A DNA stretch of 64,000 nucleotides from Verrucomicrobiota bacterium (GTDB taxonomy: Bacteria > Verrucomicrobiota > Verrucomicrobiia > Opitutales > Opitutaceae), in assembly GCA_023428905.1 (NCBI GenBank), contig JAEYWP010000025.1:1-64000 (forward strand), written 5' to 3'. The notes under the pieces are model-generated. The model worked only from the letters and a program-made list of their open reading frames with translations. It had not been told where the DNA came from and ran no database searches. The translations under genes and the position numbers were made by a program. This document shows, one piece after another, positions 43,170 to 51,460 of the stretch (position 1 is the first letter of the stretch; each line of letters opens with the position of its first letter).

Positions 43170-43202
43170 AGGCCCCGGAATGCTTCCGGGGCCTTTGATT
43201 TT
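43170..43202 (+). terminator. Rho-independent terminator
   Basis: AGGCCCCGGAA and TTCCGGGGCCT form a perfect 11-bp stem around TGC at 43170-43194, followed by TTGATTTT. It ends the transcript of the 62-residue membrane protein and separates it from the convergent DUF4199 gene. Confidence 0.85.
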
Positions 43203-43243
43203 GGCTCCTGCGCTTCGCGGCGCAGGCTCTGCCAGCACTCGGA

Positions 43244-43786
43244 CTAGACCGTGGCGGGCGCGGCGGGAGGGGCGAGCGGAGGCCGCTTGACGAAAATGGC
43301 GGCGATGAGGGAGACGATGGTGCCAAAGATGGAGAGGAACAGGATCGAGAAGATAAACTGCACGGCGGGATGCATAAACATCCCGGTCATCTTCATCGCT
43401 TGGTCGATCTGGTCACTGCTCAGGCCCTGTTTCTCCATCGCCTGAACCTGCAACTCCTTGGTCACGACCATGAAATCCGGATTGATCACGGTGATGTACA
43501 GCAGGTGGAAACTCGCCGCAAAAAGGCCGGCAAACAGCGCCACGAGGATGCCGGCGCCCAGAGCGCGGGCATAGGTGAAGGGCTGGTGGGCCGGGTATTC
43601 GGCGCGGCGTGCCCGCATTCCCATCACGATGCCGACGATCGGAATGGCGAATCCAAGCAACGATCCCACCCACTGCACCGATTGCATCTTGGCGGGGTCC
43701 GAATGATAGCCGGAAAAAAACAATCCAAGCGTGAGCAGGGCACTCGCGATTGCCGTGTAGGCTCCGTAGGTGAGGGGCGTTTTCAT
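43244..43786 (-). CDS. DUF4199-type membrane protein
   Basis: 180-residue integral membrane protein. It has about four hydrophobic segments: AYTAIASALLTLGLFFSGY, VGSLLGFAIPIVGIVMGM, LGAGILVALFAGLFAASFH and FIFSILFLSIFGTIVSLIAA. Between the third and fourth a soluble stretch includes MEKQGLSSDQIDQAMKMTG. The C-terminal tail is Pro/Ala-rich. This pattern matches DUF4199 proteins, common in Bacteroidota and Verrucomicrobiota, which have no assigned function. It reads toward the terminator of the small membrane protein. Confidence 0.8.
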   Translation of the reverse strand: MKTPLTYGAYTAIASALLTLGLFFSGYHSDPAKMQSVQWVGSLLGFAIPIVGIVMGMRARRAEYPAHQPFTYARALGAGILVALFAGLFAASFHLLYITVINPDFMVVTKELQVQAMEKQGLSSDQIDQAMKMTGMFMHPAVQFIFSILFLSIFGTIVSLIAAIFVKRPPLAPPAAPATV

Positions 43787-43900
43787 CGCAGGGCACCCTG
43801 AGCACGCTGCATCGGCTGTGCAAGACGATGCGGACGAACGGGAAGAACACGTGACAAACGGAGTCGGCGAGCCGGTTGGCCCACGAGCACCGGTGTGGCC

Positions 43901-44683
43901 TCAGCGATTGTCGCCATCGAGGAGCCGGCCAAAGCCTCCCAGGACCGACCCTTCCTCACGCCCCCCTCCTGCAGCGACGAGGACGCGTCCCGCCAAACGG
44001 GAGAACGGCAGGGATTGCAGCCAGACGCGGCCCGGGCCGCGCAAGGTGGCGAAAAAGAGACCTTCGCCCCCGAACAAGGCCGTCTTCACGCCGCCGACCA
44101 GCTGGATATCGTAGTCCACGGTGGGTTGCAGTGCGACGAGACAGCCCGTGTCGACTCGGAGCGTTTCGCCCGGGGCGAGGTCGCGCTGCATCAGCGTGCC
44201 TCCGGCGTGCACAAACGCCCAGCCATCGCCCTGCAGGCGCTGCATGATGAACCCCTCGCCGCCGAAGAGACCGGCGCCAAAGCGTTTTTGAAAGGCAATG
44301 CTGATGCTGACGCCCTTGGCGGCGCAAAGGAACGAATCCTTCTGCGCGATCAGGTCGCCGCCCAGCTCGCGCAGGTGGACGGGAATGATCTTACCAGGGT
44401 AGGGTGCCGCGAAGGCCACCTTGCGGCGGCTCAATGCGCGGTTCTGGAAGACCGTCATGAAAAGCGACTCGCCGGTGATCAGGCGCTTGCCCGCGCCGAG
44501 CAGGGAGCCCATGAAGCCGCGGGTCTGGCTGGAGCCGTCGCCAAAGATCGTCTCCAGGGCGATCCCGTCCTCCATGTACATCATGCCGCCGGCCTCGGCG
44601 ACAACGGCTTCGGTGGGGTCCAGCTCGATCTCGACGAACTGCATGTCGTCGCCGGAGATCCGGTAATCAATTTCGTGCATCAT
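43901..44683 (-). CDS. AIM24 / TIGR00266 family protein
   Basis: 260-residue protein with the AIM24 beta-fold repeat: an opening (YRISGDDMQFVEIELDPTEA; AEAGGMMYMEDGI), a middle GESLFMTVFQNRA region, and repeated Gly/aromatic strands (FGGEGFIMQRLQGDGWAFVH; FGGEGLFFATLRGPG). It is soluble and predicted cytoplasmic. The family has no fully defined role in bacteria. The start could be ATG 44683 or 44680, as two ATGs are adjacent; an open frame further upstream (to 44722) lacks family similarity. Confidence 0.9.
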   Translation of the reverse strand: MMHEIDYRISGDDMQFVEIELDPTEAVVAEAGGMMYMEDGIALETIFGDGSSQTRGFMGSLLGAGKRLITGESLFMTVFQNRALSRRKVAFAAPYPGKIIPVHLRELGGDLIAQKDSFLCAAKGVSISIAFQKRFGAGLFGGEGFIMQRLQGDGWAFVHAGGTLMQRDLAPGETLRVDTGCLVALQPTVDYDIQLVGGVKTALFGGEGLFFATLRGPGRVWLQSLPFSRLAGRVLVAAGGGREEGSVLGGFGRLLDGDNR

Positions 44684-44711
44684 CGGTGTGCGGAGGAGGG
44701 CGAAAACCCGC

Positions 44712-44990
44712 TCAGCGGGCAAGCGCGAGGGAGCGGTTGGCGGCGCGACGGGCGGGGGCCCGCAGGCCGTAGGAGCGGAGGGCGCGGTGGGAGAACGAGG
44801 GGGCGCGGGGCGCTTCCGCAGTCACCACAAAGTGGTTACGCGGCGCGTATTCCCGAGTGACGGTCAGGGCGAGCAGGCCGGCGGTGAAGGCGGCAAAACC
44901 GATGCCGGCGGCGGAGCTGCCGAGCACGGTGATGAGGAGGGCGGCCAGGGAGGCGGCGGCGATGGCGGAGAGGAAGGAGTGCAGTTTCAT
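44712..44990 (-). CDS. Small membrane or secreted protein of unknown function
   Basis: 92-residue protein. An N-terminal hydrophobic run (FLSAIAAASLAALLITVLGS) with a second hydrophobic stretch (AAGIGFAAFTAGLLALTV) is followed by a basic C-terminus (RALRSYGLRAPARRAANRSL). I chose the ATG at 44990; the open frame extends upstream to 45059 but overlaps the Smr gene end. No family is recognised, and its genuineness is moderate. Confidence 0.55.
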   Translation of the reverse strand: MKLHSFLSAIAAASLAALLITVLGSSAAGIGFAAFTAGLLALTVTREYAPRNHFVVTAEAPRAPSFSHRALRSYGLRAPARRAANRSLALAR

Positions 44991-45055
44991 ATGTGTGGTT
45001 TGGATGAGTCCAGTACACAGCCCCTCCGCGGAAAGTTGCAGAATTTCAAAAAACG

Positions 45056-45334
45056 TCATTCCGGCCGAAGCCGGACCACGGTCGCACCCCAGCCGCCGCT
45101 GGTTTCATTTCCGGAAACGAAGGACGCGACGCGGGGATCGCGCTGGAGCCACGCGTGGACCGTCCTCCGCCGCGTTCCCGTCCCTTTCCCGTGGATGACG
45201 CGCAGGGTGCGAATGCCTTTCTGGATACACGCATCGACGTAGGCATCGAGCACCCGGCCGGTCTCCCCGGGGGCGAAGGTGTGGAGATCCAGTTCGCCGG
45301 TGATGGGAATTTCAACCGGCGGCTCCTCGTCCAC
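45056..45334 (-). CDS. Smr-domain protein
   Basis: 92-residue stand-alone Smr domain with LDLHTF near the N-terminus and the conserved HGKGTG in LRVIHGKGTGTRRRTV, followed by the usual alpha/beta region (GNETSGGWGATVVRL). Smr domains are nucleases or nucleic-acid-binding modules also found at the end of MutS2. It starts with GTG at 45334, 13 bases after the TatA-like stop. Confidence 0.85.
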   Translation of the reverse strand: MDEEPPVEIPITGELDLHTFAPGETGRVLDAYVDACIQKGIRTLRVIHGKGTGTRRRTVHAWLQRDPRVASFVSGNETSGGWGATVVRLRPE

Positions 45335-45347
45335 GCGGAGGGGCGTC

Positions 45348-45716
45348 TCAGGCCTTGGTCTCGCCCACCTCGTCGAAGGGAGGCTTTGGCGACTCCACCA
45401 CGAGGGGCGGCGGCGGCGGGTTGTTCACCGCGGCGACGGCGGCAGTGGTCGCCGCCACCCCGGGGGTGGACACCGGCAAAGGCTGGGCCGGAGCAGGCGG
45501 AGTCGCGCGCGGCGCGGGCTCGGGGGCCGCTTCAATTGCGCGGCGGATTTCCTCCTCCACCCCGGCTGAGGCTTTTTTGAACTCCCGCATCGAGCGCCCG
45601 AGCCCCTTGGCCAGCTCGGGGAGGCGCTGGCCTCCGAAAAGCAGGAGGATGGCAACCATCACCAGCAGGACCTCAGGTCCGCCGATATCGAAGAGGGCGA
45701 TGGGAAGAGAAGTCAT
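45348..45716 (-). CDS. tatA: TatA/TatB-like twin-arginine translocase subunit
   Basis: 122-residue protein. A membrane segment (LLVMVAILLLFGGQ) begins near residue 14 after GGPE, then an amphipathic helix with the family motif FGGQRLPELAKGLGRSMREF, followed by a long Pro/Ala-rich acidic tail. The FG-x-x-RLPE pattern is typical of TatA/B/E. No tatC lies nearby, so the partner must be elsewhere. I chose the ATG at 45716; the open frame extends upstream to 45740. Confidence 0.9.
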   Translation of the reverse strand: MTSLPIALFDIGGPEVLLVMVAILLLFGGQRLPELAKGLGRSMREFKKASAGVEEEIRRAIEAAPEPAPRATPPAPAQPLPVSTPGVAATTAAVAAVNNPPPPPLVVESPKPPFDEVGETKA

Positions 45717-45777
45717 GTCGGCGTGCGGCACGATAGTCACACCCGGTGCCGCGTCCAGTGTTCGTCTCGGCCAGCGT

Positions 45778-46701
45778 TCACTTCACGTTGACCGCGACGA
45801 CAAAGCTCTGCGTCTGGCCCGGCTGCACCCAGGAGAGCCCCACCTTGTGTCCGGCTGCATTGGGCGGTCCCATCCAGGGCTCCACGCAATAAAAAGGCGC
45901 GTCGTCCGAGGCCGACCAGGTGACAAAGGCGGCATCGCGGGGCGGCACCTTCTCTGTGCCAAGTCGCACAGCCACTTCGCCGGGAGCGTTGGGCGGGCCA
46001 AAAACCGCGGTATTCCCCTTCAAGCCCAGGTGGATGGTGTCGATCAGCGCCGGCTCGTTCAACGGCTCTTGCACTTTGAGCGTGGGGCCGGGGAGCAGGG
46101 CGCCATTGGTCTGATCCTGTTTGTGGGTGGCGGTGGCCGGAATCCGGATGGCGTAGTCGCCCCGCCGGGTGCCGTCGAGCCAGGGAACGGTGAAGTAAAA
46201 GTGGTGCCCCGCGCTCCATGGGATCGGCTGCTTGCCCAGGTTTCGGAGCGAAAATTCGCAGGTCAGGCCGAGCGGTTCGAAGAGGTAGGTGACAGTAAAT
46301 TCGTAGTCGAAGGGATAGGCCTCGCGCGCCTCTTCACCGGGGATCAGCTGGGCGGCAAATCCGCGGGCGTCGAGGCGCGTGACCTTGAACTCGGCCTGGC
46401 GTGCAATGCCATGCATCGGGATGGGGCGCCGCACGCCTTCCGCATCGCGCCAGAAGCCGATCTCGCCGGCGTCAAAGCTGCGGCCGGAAAACGGGAAGAG
46501 GATGGGATTGCCGCCGCGCACCTTGTGGAAATCCGTCAGCGTCTGGAGATCGGGCCAATGAATCACATCCCGCAGGGTCCCGTCTCCCAGCTCGACGTGC
46601 CAATGCATGAGCCGGGCGCCCCGCTCCGGCATCGCGAGGAAGATTGACCTGCCGATCTGCCAGCGCACCAACTGTCCGTCCAGATAAGGCACCTTTTCCA
46701 T
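45778..46701 (-). CDS. Aldose 1-epimerase-like protein
   Basis: 307-residue protein of the galactose-mutarotase fold. It has a WHVELGDGTLRDVIHWP segment, GGNPILFPFSGRS, PIPMHGIARQ and a long beta-sandwich (AGHHFYFTVPWLDGTRRGDY; WSASDDAPFYCVEPWMGPPN). Members interconvert sugar anomers, and some act on glucose-6-phosphate (YeaD class). The PMHG and HHFY histidines look conserved. Divergent from the NfeD gene. Which sugar it uses cannot be told. Confidence 0.82.
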   Translation of the reverse strand: MEKVPYLDGQLVRWQIGRSIFLAMPERGARLMHWHVELGDGTLRDVIHWPDLQTLTDFHKVRGGNPILFPFSGRSFDAGEIGFWRDAEGVRRPIPMHGIARQAEFKVTRLDARGFAAQLIPGEEAREAYPFDYEFTVTYLFEPLGLTCEFSLRNLGKQPIPWSAGHHFYFTVPWLDGTRRGDYAIRIPATATHKQDQTNGALLPGPTLKVQEPLNEPALIDTIHLGLKGNTAVFGPPNAPGEVAVRLGTEKVPPRDAAFVTWSASDDAPFYCVEPWMGPPNAAGHKVGLSWVQPGQTQSFVVAVNVK

Positions 46702-46760
46702 GCCGCTCTGTTACGCAGGACCGCAGCCGGCAGCAAAGGCTTTTTTGCGTCGACCGGTGC

Positions 46761-46838
46761 GTAGCGCTCGCACCGCTACAAAGCGGGAGCTTGGAAACAC
46801 CGCGCGGCGTTGTAACGCTGGTCCGCCTACTCCCGCTT
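46761..46838. repeat. Structured inverted-repeat element upstream of the NfeD gene
   Basis: In the 172-base divergent gap before the NfeD gene, several stems nest: GTAGCG/CGCTAC (46761-46779), AAGCGGGAG at 46781-46789 with CTCCCGCTT at 46830-46838, and GCGTT/AACGC (46807-46818). It could be a regulatory leader or a small dispersed element. Confidence 0.4.
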
Positions 46839-46873
46839 GCAGCGCGCCCGCGAGCGCACAGCCTTATTTGCAC

Positions 46874-48331
46874 ATGCCCCGCTTTCTTCTCCTCTTCTGC
46901 CTTTTTTTCGCCGCGACTGCGGTGCGGGCGGACATCCCTCGTCCCGCGCCGGAGGAGGCGTCGCCCGCGCCCGCCGTCCCGCTCCCCGAGTTCAAGGCGG
47001 AGAAGGTGCATGTCGTGGTGGTGCCGGTCCGCGATCAGATCAGTGATCCGGTGCTGTTTGTCCTGCGGCACGGTCTGAAGCAGGCCACGGAGAACAAGGT
47101 CACGACCGTCATCCTCGACATGAAGACGCCGGGAGGCAGCGCCCAGACCGCGCTCGAGATGATGGAGGTGCTGGGCCGTTTCCAGGGCACGACGATGACC
47201 TACGTGAACGACGAGGCCATCTCAGCCGGGGCCTTCATCGCCGCCGCCACCGATGAGATCTGGTTCAAGCCCCGCGGTGTGATCGGGGCGGCCGCCGCCG
47301 TGACCGCTCAGGGCGCGGAGATCCCGGAAACGATGCGGTTGAAGCTGAACAGTTTTCTGCGCGCAAAGGTGCGCGCCGCCTCCGAGGGCAAGGGCTACCG
47401 CGGCGACGTGATCTCCGCCATGATCGACAAGGACTTCGAGCTCAAGATTGGCGACACCGTGATCAAGAAGCCGGGGGAACTGCTCTCCCTCACCGCGGAG
47501 GAGGCGATGGCCACGCATGGCGAGCCGCCGCAACCGCTGCTCGCCGCCGGCCTGGGGGAGTCGCTCACGGACGTCCTGGATACGCGGTATGGGAAGAACA
47601 ACTACGTAGTGACCCACCTTGAGGTGACGTGGTCGGAGCGCCTGGCCCAGCACCTGACCAACCTTTCGCCGCTTCTGCTCGGGCTCGGCATGCTTGCGCT
47701 GGTGATCGAATTCAAGACACCGGGGTTTGGCATCTTCGGCATCGCCGGGGGCATCCTCCTCGGGCTCGTTTTCCTCAGCAGCTACATCGCCGGGCTTTCC
47801 GGGCACGAGCCGATCCTGGTCTTCGGGCTGGGCGTCGTGCTGGTGGCGATTGAGATCTTTTTTGTGCCCGGGATCGCGATCCTCGCGGTTTCCGGAGTGG
47901 TGCTGATGCTCGGGTCGCTGGTCTGGGCGATGGCCGATCTCTGGCCGAACGAACCGATCACCTTGAGCGGCGGCGTCTTTATCGAACCGCTGACAAACGT
48001 CGCGCTCGGCCTGGCCGTGGCCGTGGCGGTCGGTCTGGCACTCGTGCGCTTCCTTCCCCGCGGCTGGATCTGGGACAAGATCATCCTCGATACCGCCCTC
48101 ACCGGAACCGCGCAGACCGCTGGCGTGCCCTCTGAGGCGCCCGACCTCCGGCCGTCGGTGCTGGGGGCGAAGGGGCTCACGGTCTCGGCGCTGCGACCCT
48201 TCGGGACGGTGGAGATCGATGGCGTCCGTTATGACGCCCGGCTCACGGTGGGCACGGCCGGCCCGGGAGAATCCGTGGTCGTGACCGGACGAACCGACTT
48301 TGGCCTCGTGGTGGAAAGGTTTACCTCATGA
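46874..48331 (+). CDS. nfeD: NfeD-family protein with ClpP-like serine protease domain
   Basis: 485-residue membrane protein. The N-terminal signal (RFLLLFCLFFAATAVRAD) leads to a ClpP-like domain with VILDMKTPGGSAQTALEMME and the likely nucleophile Ser117 in AISAGAFIAAATDEIW. A membrane region of about four segments follows (LLLGLGMLALVIEFKTPGFG; LVAIEIFFVPGIAILAVSG). The end is an NfeD OB-fold (LGAKGLTVSALRPFGTVEID). The long form may cleave partners such as stomatin/flotillin proteins. The short NfeD gene overlaps its stop by 4 bases and FloA follows, the usual set. Confidence 0.88.
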   Translation: MPRFLLLFCLFFAATAVRADIPRPAPEEASPAPAVPLPEFKAEKVHVVVVPVRDQISDPVLFVLRHGLKQATENKVTTVILDMKTPGGSAQTALEMMEVLGRFQGTTMTYVNDEAISAGAFIAAATDEIWFKPRGVIGAAAAVTAQGAEIPETMRLKLNSFLRAKVRAASEGKGYRGDVISAMIDKDFELKIGDTVIKKPGELLSLTAEEAMATHGEPPQPLLAAGLGESLTDVLDTRYGKNNYVVTHLEVTWSERLAQHLTNLSPLLLGLGMLALVIEFKTPGFGIFGIAGGILLGLVFLSSYIAGLSGHEPILVFGLGVVLVAIEIFFVPGIAILAVSGVVLMLGSLVWAMADLWPNEPITLSGGVFIEPLTNVALGLAVAVAVGLALVRFLPRGWIWDKIILDTALTGTAQTAGVPSEAPDLRPSVLGAKGLTVSALRPFGTVEIDGVRYDARLTVGTAGPGESVVVTGRTDFGLVVERFTS

Positions 48332-48792
48332 ACGCGATCGTGCTGTGTTTTTTGCTCGGCCTGGTGTTGCTCGGTTTCGAGGTCTTTCTTCCGGGCGGCA
48401 TCCTCGGCGTGATTGGCGGCGTGTTCCTCCTCATTGGCTGCGGCCTGGCCTTCTGGAAGTTCGGCCTGGATGGAGGGGCCATCGCCCTCGCGGTTGCCCT
48501 CGGTCTCAGCGGGTTGACCGTGTATCTTGAACTCGTGCTCCTCCCGAAAACCGGGATAGGACGAAAGATGTTTCTCACCGCCGAGGTGTCGGGCACGAGC
48601 CAGCCGCGCCCCGCGCTGCCGGAACTGGTCGGCAAGACCGGCACCACCCTGACCACCCTGGCGCCGACAGGTTATGTGGCGATCGACGGCCACTCCTACG
48701 AGGCGCAGTCCCAGGATGGCCTGCTGGCCAAGGGCGCCGCCGTGCGCGTGGTGGCGATGGACCCTTTTTCCCTCAAAGTCTCCAAACTCTAA
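48328..48792 (+). CDS. Short NfeD-type membrane protein
   Basis: 154-residue protein with three hydrophobic segments (AIVLCFLLGLVLLGFEVFLP, LGVIGGVFLLIGCGLAFW, LAVALGLSGLTVYLELVLLP) and a C-terminal OB fold (GKTGTTLTTLAPTGYVAIDG). It corresponds to the short NfeD form. It overlaps the long NfeD gene and precedes floA by 10 bases, as is common for flotillin operons. Confidence 0.85.
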   Translation: MNAIVLCFLLGLVLLGFEVFLPGGILGVIGGVFLLIGCGLAFWKFGLDGGAIALAVALGLSGLTVYLELVLLPKTGIGRKMFLTAEVSGTSQPRPALPELVGKTGTTLTTLAPTGYVAIDGHSYEAQSQDGLLAKGAAVRVVAMDPFSLKVSKL

Positions 48793-48802
48793 CTACACAT
48801 CC

Positions 48803-49804
48803 ATGGACTTCAGACTGATTGGCATCATCGTAGCAGTCGTCATTCTCCTCATCATACTGGGGATCTTTTTCTCCTTCCTCAGTGTATGGCTTCGGGCCCG
48901 CCTGGCGGGCGCCAAGGTGAGCCTGCCGACGCTGGTGGCGATGCGCCTGAGGCAGGTGCCGTATGGACTGGTGGTGGACGCGAGGATCACCGCCCGCAAG
49001 GCGGGCATCGATATCTCGGTCGACGACGTCGAGGCGCATTACCTCGCCGGTGGCAACGTGATCCCCACGGTGCAGGCGCTGATTGCGGCGCAAAAGGCCG
49101 GCATCGTCCTCAACTGGCAGCGCGCCTGCGCGATCGACCTCGCCACCAAGGGCTCGGGCAAATCCGTGGTGGAGGCGGTGCGCACCTCCGTCGACCCCAA
49201 GGTGATCGACTGCCCGAACGCGGAACAGGGCCGGACGACGATCGATGGCGTGGCCAAGGATGGAATCCAGGTGAAGGTAAAGGCGCGCGTGACCGTGCGA
49301 ACCAACCTCGACCGTTTTGTCGGCGGTGCCAAGGAGGACACCATCATCGCGCGTGTGGGCGAAGGCATTGTGACCACGATCGGCTCCGCCGAGTCGTACA
49401 AGAGCGTGCTCGAGTCGCCGGACAGCATCTCCAAGAACGTGCTGAACCGCGGCCTCGATGTCGGAACCGCGTTCGAAATCCTCTCGATCGATATCGCGGA
49501 CGTGGACGTGGGAGAGAATATCGGGGCGAAGCTCCAGGAGGCGCAGGCGGAGGCGAACAAGAACATGGCCCAGGCCCAGGCTGAAATCCGCCGCGCCGCG
49601 GCCGTCGCCTTGGAGCAGGAAATGAAGGCGCGCGTCCAGGAGATGCAGGCCAAGGTGGTGGAGGCGCAGGCACAGGTGCCGCTGGCCATCTCCGAAGCCT
49701 TCCGCCAGGGGAAACTCGGCGTGATGGATTACTTCCGCATGGAGAACGTCCAGGCCGATACCGGCATGCGCCAGTCGATCGGTCACCCTGAGGGCAAGAA
49801 ATAG
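48803..49804 (+). CDS. floA: Flotillin-like protein FloA
   Basis: 333-residue membrane-domain scaffold. An N-terminal membrane segment (LIGIIVAVVILLIILGIFFS) is followed by the FloA/YqfA-type body: LSVWLRARLAGAKVSLPTLV, the conserved HYLAGGNVIPTVQALIAAQK and a C-terminal coiled coil (EEAQAEANKNMAQAQAEIRR-type). FloA proteins organise lipid-domain assemblies and associate with NfeD. The length matches the family (about 330). The start ATG is at 48803. Confidence 0.95.
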   Translation: MDFRLIGIIVAVVILLIILGIFFSFLSVWLRARLAGAKVSLPTLVAMRLRQVPYGLVVDARITARKAGIDISVDDVEAHYLAGGNVIPTVQALIAAQKAGIVLNWQRACAIDLATKGSGKSVVEAVRTSVDPKVIDCPNAEQGRTTIDGVAKDGIQVKVKARVTVRTNLDRFVGGAKEDTIIARVGEGIVTTIGSAESYKSVLESPDSISKNVLNRGLDVGTAFEILSIDIADVDVGENIGAKLQEAQAEANKNMAQAQAEIRRAAAVALEQEMKARVQEMQAKVVEAQAQVPLAISEAFRQGKLGVMDYFRMENVQADTGMRQSIGHPEGKK

Positions 49805-49819
49805 TCCGCCGGGCACCCC

Positions 49820-50407
49820 ATGGACTGGATCTTCGACAACTTCCAACTCCTCTTCGTGGTCGGGGCGGCAATCGCCGCCTGGCTGAGCGCACGCAAGAAG
49901 AAGCAGGAGGAGGAGCAGGAGGCGCAGCGCCACGGCCAGGAGCTGCCGCAGGAAACTGCCTTCGACACCGAGGACCAGGTGCGCCGGGTCCAGGAGGAGA
50001 TCCGCAGGAAGATCCAGCAGCGGCTGGGAATCCCGGAGGAAGAGCCGGCGCCGCGCTACGAACAGGAGCCCTCCCGCATGCCCCGCCCGCCTCACGAGCC
50101 GCAGCCCGTGCCACCGCCCCTGCCACGGCGCGCGGCCTACGTGCCGGATGAGGAGGAGGTGGAACGCCAGCGTCAGTTGCAGACTGCGTTGCGCGAGGTG
50201 GAGGAGCGGCGACGATTGAGTCGCGAACGCTCCGCCGAGGTCTTCTCCACCGCCGCCACCGATCCCGAGCACATTGCCCGGTCGGTGCCCACCGCTGCGT
50301 CCCTCGTTCCCCGGCTTTCGCTGCAGCAGGAGTTGCGCGACCCTGAGGCACTGCGCCGGGCCATCATCCTGCGCGAAGTCCTCGGACCACCGCTGGGGCT
50401 GCGCTGA
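49820..50407 (+). CDS. FloA-linked single-span protein
   Basis: 195-residue protein. It has one N-terminal membrane segment (NFQLLFVVGAAIAAWLSARK), then a long charged, coiled and Pro-rich cytoplasmic part (ARKKKQEEEQEAQ; EEIRRKIQQRLGIPEEE; PPLPRRAAYVPDEEEVERQR) and a C-terminal region ending LREVLGPPLGLR. It starts 16 bases after floA, so is probably in the same transcript, as an accessory of the flotillin assembly. I do not recognise a named family. Confidence 0.72.
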   Translation: MDWIFDNFQLLFVVGAAIAAWLSARKKKQEEEQEAQRHGQELPQETAFDTEDQVRRVQEEIRRKIQQRLGIPEEEPAPRYEQEPSRMPRPPHEPQPVPPPLPRRAAYVPDEEEVERQRQLQTALREVEERRRLSRERSAEVFSTAATDPEHIARSVPTAASLVPRLSLQQELRDPEALRRAIILREVLGPPLGLR

Positions 50408-50437
50408 GCCGGCGACCGAGAGCGTATCCGCGTCGCC

Positions 50438-51265
50438 TTACGGCGCGCGGATGTCAGCCGATTTCAAATACGTATCGGTCTTCGGATCCTTCAGCTCGAA
50501 ATCCGAACCACCGATGTTCAGGCGCAGCCGCTCCGGATTCTCGGTCTCAACCCGCAATTGCCCGCGGCGCGGGACGTCGCGGCGGTCGCCCCGCGGGATT
50601 TGCCCGTCGAAGAGCACCGCCCCAGTGCTCTGCTGGGTCACACGCACGTGGGCGCGATCCATCGCCACCAGCGTGATGATGGCCTCGCCGGCCTGCGGGC
50701 GCACCCAGGTGGCGTCGGACGGCGGTGGGACGGCCGCGCTGGCCGGCTTGTCGTCGCGGAGCAGCACCCAGAGGAGAACGAAGAGGCCGATCAGCGCGGC
50801 GGCGGCGATCGACCCAAACTTGATCATCAAGCCGCGGTCCAACTGGATGCCGCCGCCACTGTTGGGCACGAAGGTGGCCGGATTGCGCGCCTGGGCGGGT
50901 TCTGCCGGGGCGGCGGGCTGAGCGGGCGCAGCGGCGGGTTCCTTGTTTTCCTTCTCCGGTTTGGCGGTGGAAATGGACAGGTCCATCCGCCCGTAAACTT
51001 CGCGGTTTAAATTGCGCTGTGCCGCCGGGGCGTTGAGACCGAGCGCATTGTAGTCGCTCATGATCTTGTCCCCGGGAAGCTTCAGGTAGTTGGCGTAGGT
51101 CCTGAGGAAACCGCGGACGTAAATTTCCGGCAACCGGATGTCGAACTGGTTGCTCTCGAACTTGTGCAGGTAATCGCTGCGAATCTTCGTCGCCTCCGCC
51201 GCCTCACGGATGGAGATGCCTTTCCGTTTCCGCGCTTCTTCAAGGCGTTCGCCGATCGATTGCAT
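50438..51265 (-). CDS. RodZ-like helix-turn-helix membrane protein
   Basis: 275-residue protein. The N-terminal HTH (SIGERLEEARKRKGISIREA; TKIRSDYLHKFESNQF) is followed by a low-complexity linker, a membrane segment around residues 152-170 (IAAAALIGLFVLLWVLL) and a periplasmic domain of the DUF4115 type (ITLVAMDRAHVRVTQQSTGA). RodZ links the bacterial cytoskeleton to the envelope and helps set cell shape. Convergent with the FloA operon. Confidence 0.85.
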   Translation of the reverse strand: MQSIGERLEEARKRKGISIREAAEATKIRSDYLHKFESNQFDIRLPEIYVRGFLRTYANYLKLPGDKIMSDYNALGLNAPAAQRNLNREVYGRMDLSISTAKPEKENKEPAAAPAQPAAPAEPAQARNPATFVPNSGGGIQLDRGLMIKFGSIAAAALIGLFVLLWVLLRDDKPASAAVPPPSDATWVRPQAGEAIITLVAMDRAHVRVTQQSTGAVLFDGQIPRGDRRDVPRRGQLRVETENPERLRLNIGGSDFELKDPKTDTYLKSADIRAP

Positions 51266-51460
51266 GGGGAGTCAGTTATGGAAAAACACGCTGCAGGGGA
51301 AGAAGAAAGGGGGGTGGGGGAAGACCGAATGACAAACCCGAAGCCTCGATGACGGCGGTGAGACGTGCCGCGGGAAATCACGCCTGCGCGCAGGGGGCCC
51401 GTGGAAGGCGCTCCATCGGCTTTGCTCCTTCCGCCCCGCACGCGCGGCGCGCGGAAGCGG

